NCBI GenBank assembly: GCA_017303875.1
Contig: JAFLBP010000005.1
Location: 77,068 to 141,067 of the forward strand
Length of the DNA stretch: 64,000 nucleotides
Source of the DNA: Chitinophagales bacterium
Lineage (GTDB): Bacteria; Bacteroidota; Bacteroidia; Chitinophagales; Saprospiraceae
Direction: 5' to 3'
Positions 60,467-64,000 of this stretch are shown here, piece after piece (position 1 is the stretch's first letter; every line of letters starts with the position of its first letter). The position numbers were made by a program, and so were the translations under genes. A model generated the notes under the pieces. It was not told where the DNA came from. It made no database searches and saw only the letters and a program-made list of their open reading frames with translations.

Positions 60467-63400
60467 TTAATCGCCTTGCGGCATCAGTTTTAACCAGCCG
60501 TCGAGCATTTCATTGGGCGTTGTCGGGAAACGGGCGCCATCTGATGCTTCGTTGGGCGCCAGCGCGGTCTCCTCCTGCCCGGGCTGTACCCAGTACCAGT
60601 CGTAGCCTTTTTCCGGCGGCAGGGGCACGTTGAAACTTTGCCCGCCTGTCGTCAGGTTTTGCTTATTGACCATCACCGGGCTGCTCAGGAAATTGACCAT
60701 TAATTTGTGCAACACAGGCCTGTACTGTGCTTCCGGAACGCGCAGCGACTTGACCGGCAGCACGCCGGTGCTGGCGTGTACTGCGGCGCGCGGATCCATC
60801 ACGAGCGTGATGACCAATTCCGAAACCGGAGTCTCGGCGCTTATTTTGTCGGGTAGCGGCACTAATGAAGGCTCAGCTGTATCTGCATTGGGCAGCAGCC
60901 GAATAGTGCCCCACTTGGAAGCCTGCACGGCGCCGGAACTTGCTTTTGCTACCGGCGTGTAAAAAGTACTCCAGTCGCCGCCGAGGAAAAAACCGGCCAA
61001 ACCGTCGTTGAACTGATATAAATCGCCCAGACTTACCGGCACTTCGAGGGTGTTGAAACCTCCGGAGGAGCGCTGGGTGTAATCGTAGTCGTTCCAGGCA
61101 GTACTGCTGTTACTGAAGCCGGAAGCCAGCGACGATAAAGTTCCGGCACTGAGGTCCACATTGGGTAGGCCCAACATTTCCAGACGCAGGTAAGCGCGTA
61201 CCAGCACAAACGGCCGGCCAATGAGGATGGCAAGCCCTTTGTCTTCCAGTAAATTGCTGGTGTGAATATAGCGCTGCGTTAAATCCAGCGCATTCAAAAA
61301 ATCCTGAAACGCCGGATTTCCGCCTTCCGGAAAAGCAAATTTGTTCAAAAAATCCTGCAAAAACGGATTGGCCTGCGCAATGTCAATCCCCATTTGTACG
61401 CGGCCGTTGTCTGCCGGATTCTGAACTTGTTCGGAAGGCACAGAACGCCAGGTGCTCTGCCGCGCAGCGCCTTCTATACCCAGCGAGCCAAGGGCATTGC
61501 CGTCGGCATCATAAATAGCGAGGCTGTCGTCCAGGTGATTGGGCAATATCCATCCCGTAATGGGCGAAAAAGCCGGTACTTTGGTGCGTTCCACAAAGGT
61601 ATTTTCCCCGCCTTCGTCGGAGCTGGCAGAAAGCCAGTTGAATCCCAGTCGCATCGGTTGTAATATACGCGGTGGCAAATAGGCGTCATTCGGCTGGGTT
61701 TCGTTATGGCCCGTGCAGACCGACTGAAGCCAATGGTCGGATATCTGCGACAAGCCCGCTGAAAGGGCAAGCTGCTGCTGAACCGGCGCACTATTACTTC
61801 CGATACTGAAATAACGCCCAAAAGTGTCTACAATGAACAGCTCACGCAGGCGCAGGCGCCCGGCGCGCAAAGGCATGAACGCATTGGTACTACCCGACCC
61901 TACGGTCACTTTGTTCCATTGCGGATTCTTCCAGGAATCTTTCAAAAAATCAAACAGCGGACTCATGGTCGCGTCCGAATTGTCAATTTCATTCAACGGT
62001 GTTTGTAAAAGGGCAAGTTGTAGTTGCAAACCGGCATTAAAGCCATTCAAACCCTGCGATAAAATGGTGGTGTTCCGGAAATGCTCGTACACGGTACTCA
62101 AATCGCGCTGAAAATCATTCTGGAAAACAGCAGGATTCAGCGGCCCTTTGGCAATATCCACATTCAATACGGATTGCAGGTACACGCGGATCTGATTGAG
62201 CAAATTGTCGGCACTTCGGTTGGAGAGGGTTACCTGCCCACTCATTTGCTGGGGCGCGCGTTGCCCGTCGGAGCAATGCAGGAAGGGCGGTTTATCGTAA
62301 TGGTACGTCAATTCCACATCATCCGTATCGAATAGGAAATTATCACTCAGGAAAGACCCCGAAACGCTTAAGCCATCCTGTGCATTCAGGCGGATGGTGT
62401 CAAAATCCGCCGTCCAGGCCAAATAAAGTGGCAGGAATGGATTGTCGTTCCCAAGGGTATTCAGGCCGATATAGTAGGGCGCTACGCCCGAATAACTTGC
62501 TGAAAAGGGTGCGCTGCCTTTGCTGCTGCTGAAGCTCAGTTGCTGCTCCACGGGCGGCGTCACCTGCTCCTGCTGGTCGGCAAGCAACTTGGCAGACAGC
62601 TGCGCCTGAATATCCTGTAAGGCCGGCAATTCGGCAGCATTCAGTTTGGCAGCATTCAGCAATACATCCTGCGCCGTTTGCGGCAGCATAAAATATGTTT
62701 CTGTAAGCAGGGCCTGTAAAACAGCGCTGCGTGTACCCAGCCCGGCGTAATTGCCGAGGTTCGGAATAGCCGTGGCACTCAACTGCGCAGCATTCACCTG
62801 CACCGTATTGCCGCCGGCATTCAGCGTCAGCGTCCCGATCAGGTCGGCTACTTGCCGGAACGGCACCAGGGTTGCCGCACCATTCCGATTGACCGGCAAC
62901 AGCGGTGAAGGCGCATCGTTGGGCTGTGTAATCACCACCACCGGGTCGTTGGGCAACCAGTACGGGTCGGCGGAGCCAAGCTGCACAATATTGTCGGAAC
63001 CAATTTTGAAGACCAGATCCGAAAACGCACCGGCCATGATTACCACCTGATGCCCCGTCGGCAATCCTTCAATCAACTGGAGCCAGGCCTTGCGCAGGCT
63101 CGCCGCACAGGTCTGATTGACATTGTTGGGCGCCAGTGCTGTGGTCAGGGATTGAAGCAAGGGTGAAAAATCGGCGCTACCGTTAGTGCTGCTCAGGTTT
63201 TGCATCAAAGTGCTCAGCTGTCCGACGATGTTATCGACTTGCTGTTTCAGGGCAGGTAATGATGCATTTACAGACTGGTAAGCGGCTGTTAAAGCTGGCA
63301 ACAAGATATTCTGGCCCTGATTCAGGCAATCCTGAAGGGCATTTTGGGTAGCCAGCAGTTTTGCACCGGCAATTTGCAGGGTGAGGCCGTCATAGTTGGC

Positions 63401-64000
63401 CGCCTGAAAATACAACCAGATCTGCTGGGTATCCAGCAGGTTGCTGTCGTTGAAGAATACAGATTGCCAATTGTTGATATAATTAGTCAGCGCGTCGGGA
63501 TCGGCGCCGTTTTGATGAAAATTATTGATCAGGTTGGTAATACCTTTTGTATTGTCCTGCAAAGCGCTCTGCAACTGAAGCAACTCATTGGGTAAAATGG
63601 TACTCACCGCGGCGTTGAGGTTGTCGGCAAGTGAAGTGTCGGCAAGTTGGGTTTGCAGCGCCGCAAGTTGCTCACCGAGGTTGTTACTCGCCAGAAAACC
63701 TTGTAATTGCGCCAGCGCGCCCTTGCTGTTGCCATTGTTGTAAATGGCCTGGGCTTCCAGTATGCCGTCCATCAATTGCGCAAGCGGTTGTACAAATGCC
63801 GGCCGCAGGGTATTTTCTGTAATGGCCAATTGGGTTGCCAGCCCTTGTGCCGTTGTATTGACGTAGGTATACACCGGCGTAAAATTCAATGCCGTACTGC
63901 CATCTTCCCTGGTATCCATGGAATAATAGCCGGTTTTTCCGCTTTCCGTATAAATCTGAAGTAATTCGCTTTCAATATAATTGCGCTCGCTGTCGGCCGT
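60467..64000 (-). CDS. Very large protein of the unknown cluster, N-terminus outside window
   Basis: The frame is open to the right edge, giving at least 1,177 residues and no start inside the window; the first internal ATG at 63919 is mid-protein (preceded in frame by GKTGYYS). The visible N-terminal part (to about 430) is helical, Gln/Asn/Leu-rich and coiled-coil-like (LAALQTQLADTSLADNLNAA), suggesting an elongated bundle. The rest mixes beta and alpha parts, with NQIRVYLQSVLNVDIAKGPL, LRELFIVDTFGRYFSIGSNS and a C-terminal GYDWYWVQPGQEETAL. No family is recognised. It is the first visible gene of the operon with paralogues A, B and C, so all four probably work together. Confidence 0.75.
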   Translation of the reverse strand, partial: TADSERNYIESELLQIYTESGKTGYYSMDTREDGSTALNFTPVYTYVNTTAQGLATQLAITENTLRPAFVQPLAQLMDGILEAQAIYNNGNSKGALAQLQGFLASNNLGEQLAALQTQLADTSLADNLNAAVSTILPNELLQLQSALQDNTKGITNLINNFHQNGADPDALTNYINNWQSVFFNDSNLLDTQQIWLYFQAANYDGLTLQIAGAKLLATQNALQDCLNQGQNILLPALTAAYQSVNASLPALKQQVDNIVGQLSTLMQNLSSTNGSADFSPLLQSLTTALAPNNVNQTCAASLRKAWLQLIEGLPTGHQVVIMAGAFSDLVFKIGSDNIVQLGSADPYWLPNDPVVVITQPNDAPSPLLPVNRNGAATLVPFRQVADLIGTLTLNAGGNTVQVNAAQLSATAIPNLGNYAGLGTRSAVLQALLTETYFMLPQTAQDVLLNAAKLNAAELPALQDIQAQLSAKLLADQQEQVTPPVEQQLSFSSSKGSAPFSASYSGVAPYYIGLNTLGNDNPFLPLYLAWTADFDTIRLNAQDGLSVSGSFLSDNFLFDTDDVELTYHYDKPPFLHCSDGQRAPQQMSGQVTLSNRSADNLLNQIRVYLQSVLNVDIAKGPLNPAVFQNDFQRDLSTVYEHFRNTTILSQGLNGFNAGLQLQLALLQTPLNEIDNSDATMSPLFDFLKDSWKNPQWNKVTVGSGSTNAFMPLRAGRLRLRELFIVDTFGRYFSIGSNSAPVQQQLALSAGLSQISDHWLQSVCTGHNETQPNDAYLPPRILQPMRLGFNWLSASSDEGGENTFVERTKVPAFSPITGWILPNHLDDSLAIYDADGNALGSLGIEGAARQSTWRSVPSEQVQNPADNGRVQMGIDIAQANPFLQDFLNKFAFPEGGNPAFQDFLNALDLTQRYIHTSNLLEDKGLAILIGRPFVLVRAYLRLEMLGLPNVDLSAGTLSSLASGFSNSSTAWNDYDYTQRSSGGFNTLEVPVSLGDLYQFNDGLAGFFLGGDWSTFYTPVAKASSGAVQASKWGTIRLLPNADTAEPSLVPLPDKISAETPVSELVITLVMDPRAAVHASTGVLPVKSLRVPEAQYRPVLHKLMVNFLSSPVMVNKQNLTTGGQSFNVPLPPEKGYDWYWVQPGQEETALAPNEASDGARFPTTPNEMLDGWLKLMPQGD

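Overview
The window looks like a chromosomal segment of a free-living Bacteroidota, probably class Saprospiria or a close relative; the class is an inference. What is visible: Bacteroidota-type promoters (TTG, 17-23 bp, TAnnTTTG), secreted proteins ending in type IX secretion (T9SS) sorting domains, a SprB-repeat adhesin, a DUF5606 gene joined to frr, and a three-gene B-type succinate dehydrogenase. I saw no rRNA, tRNA or CRISPR array.

Layout. 1-12.1 kb: one giant minus-strand adhesin gene running off the left edge, with a unique N-terminal head, about thirty 72-residue Ig-like repeats and then near-identical SprB repeats. 12.1-19.2 kb: a 0.9 kb gap, then envelope genes (ThuA/GATase-like T9SS protein, YceI, DUF2306-like membrane protein, SnoaL-like lipoprotein, helical-repeat protein, secreted endonuclease/phosphatase-fold protein). 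19.2-23.0 kb: an AT-rich accessory patch with a HEPN protein, a DUF2971-like protein and a Rpn/PDDEXK nuclease bracketed by palindromic repeats. 23.0-29.5 kb: lipoprotein, alpha/beta hydrolase, gamma-carbonic anhydrase, VCBS-repeat T9SS protein and a subtilase without signal peptide. 29.6-33.8 kb: sdhC-sdhA-(secreted protein)-sdhB. 33.9-39.1 kb: Kdo transferase, glycosyltransferase, DUF5606 and frr on the minus strand, then a SpoIIE-type phosphatase and a biotin carrier protein on the plus strand.

39.4-48.8 kb is a defence or conflict island: a split HipA-like kinase pair, a truncated DinD, a membrane pentapeptide-repeat protein next to an MmeI-type restriction-methylation enzyme, a divergent PDDEXK nuclease with a putative modified-DNA reader, and a Fic protein. 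48.9-51.2 kb holds a lipoprotein and a TlpA-like thioredoxin. 51.7-52.8 kb holds an Asp/Asn beta-hydroxylase fused to an HExxH domain. 52.8-64.0 kb is a minus-strand operon of four very large proteins without signal peptides: three paralogous beta-sandwich proteins (two with C-terminal beta-propellers) and a >1,170-residue partner running off the right edge. I do not recognise this cluster, and it is the best candidate here for an undescribed system.

Long, nearly perfect inverted repeats fill many of the gaps between genes and appear to act as terminators.
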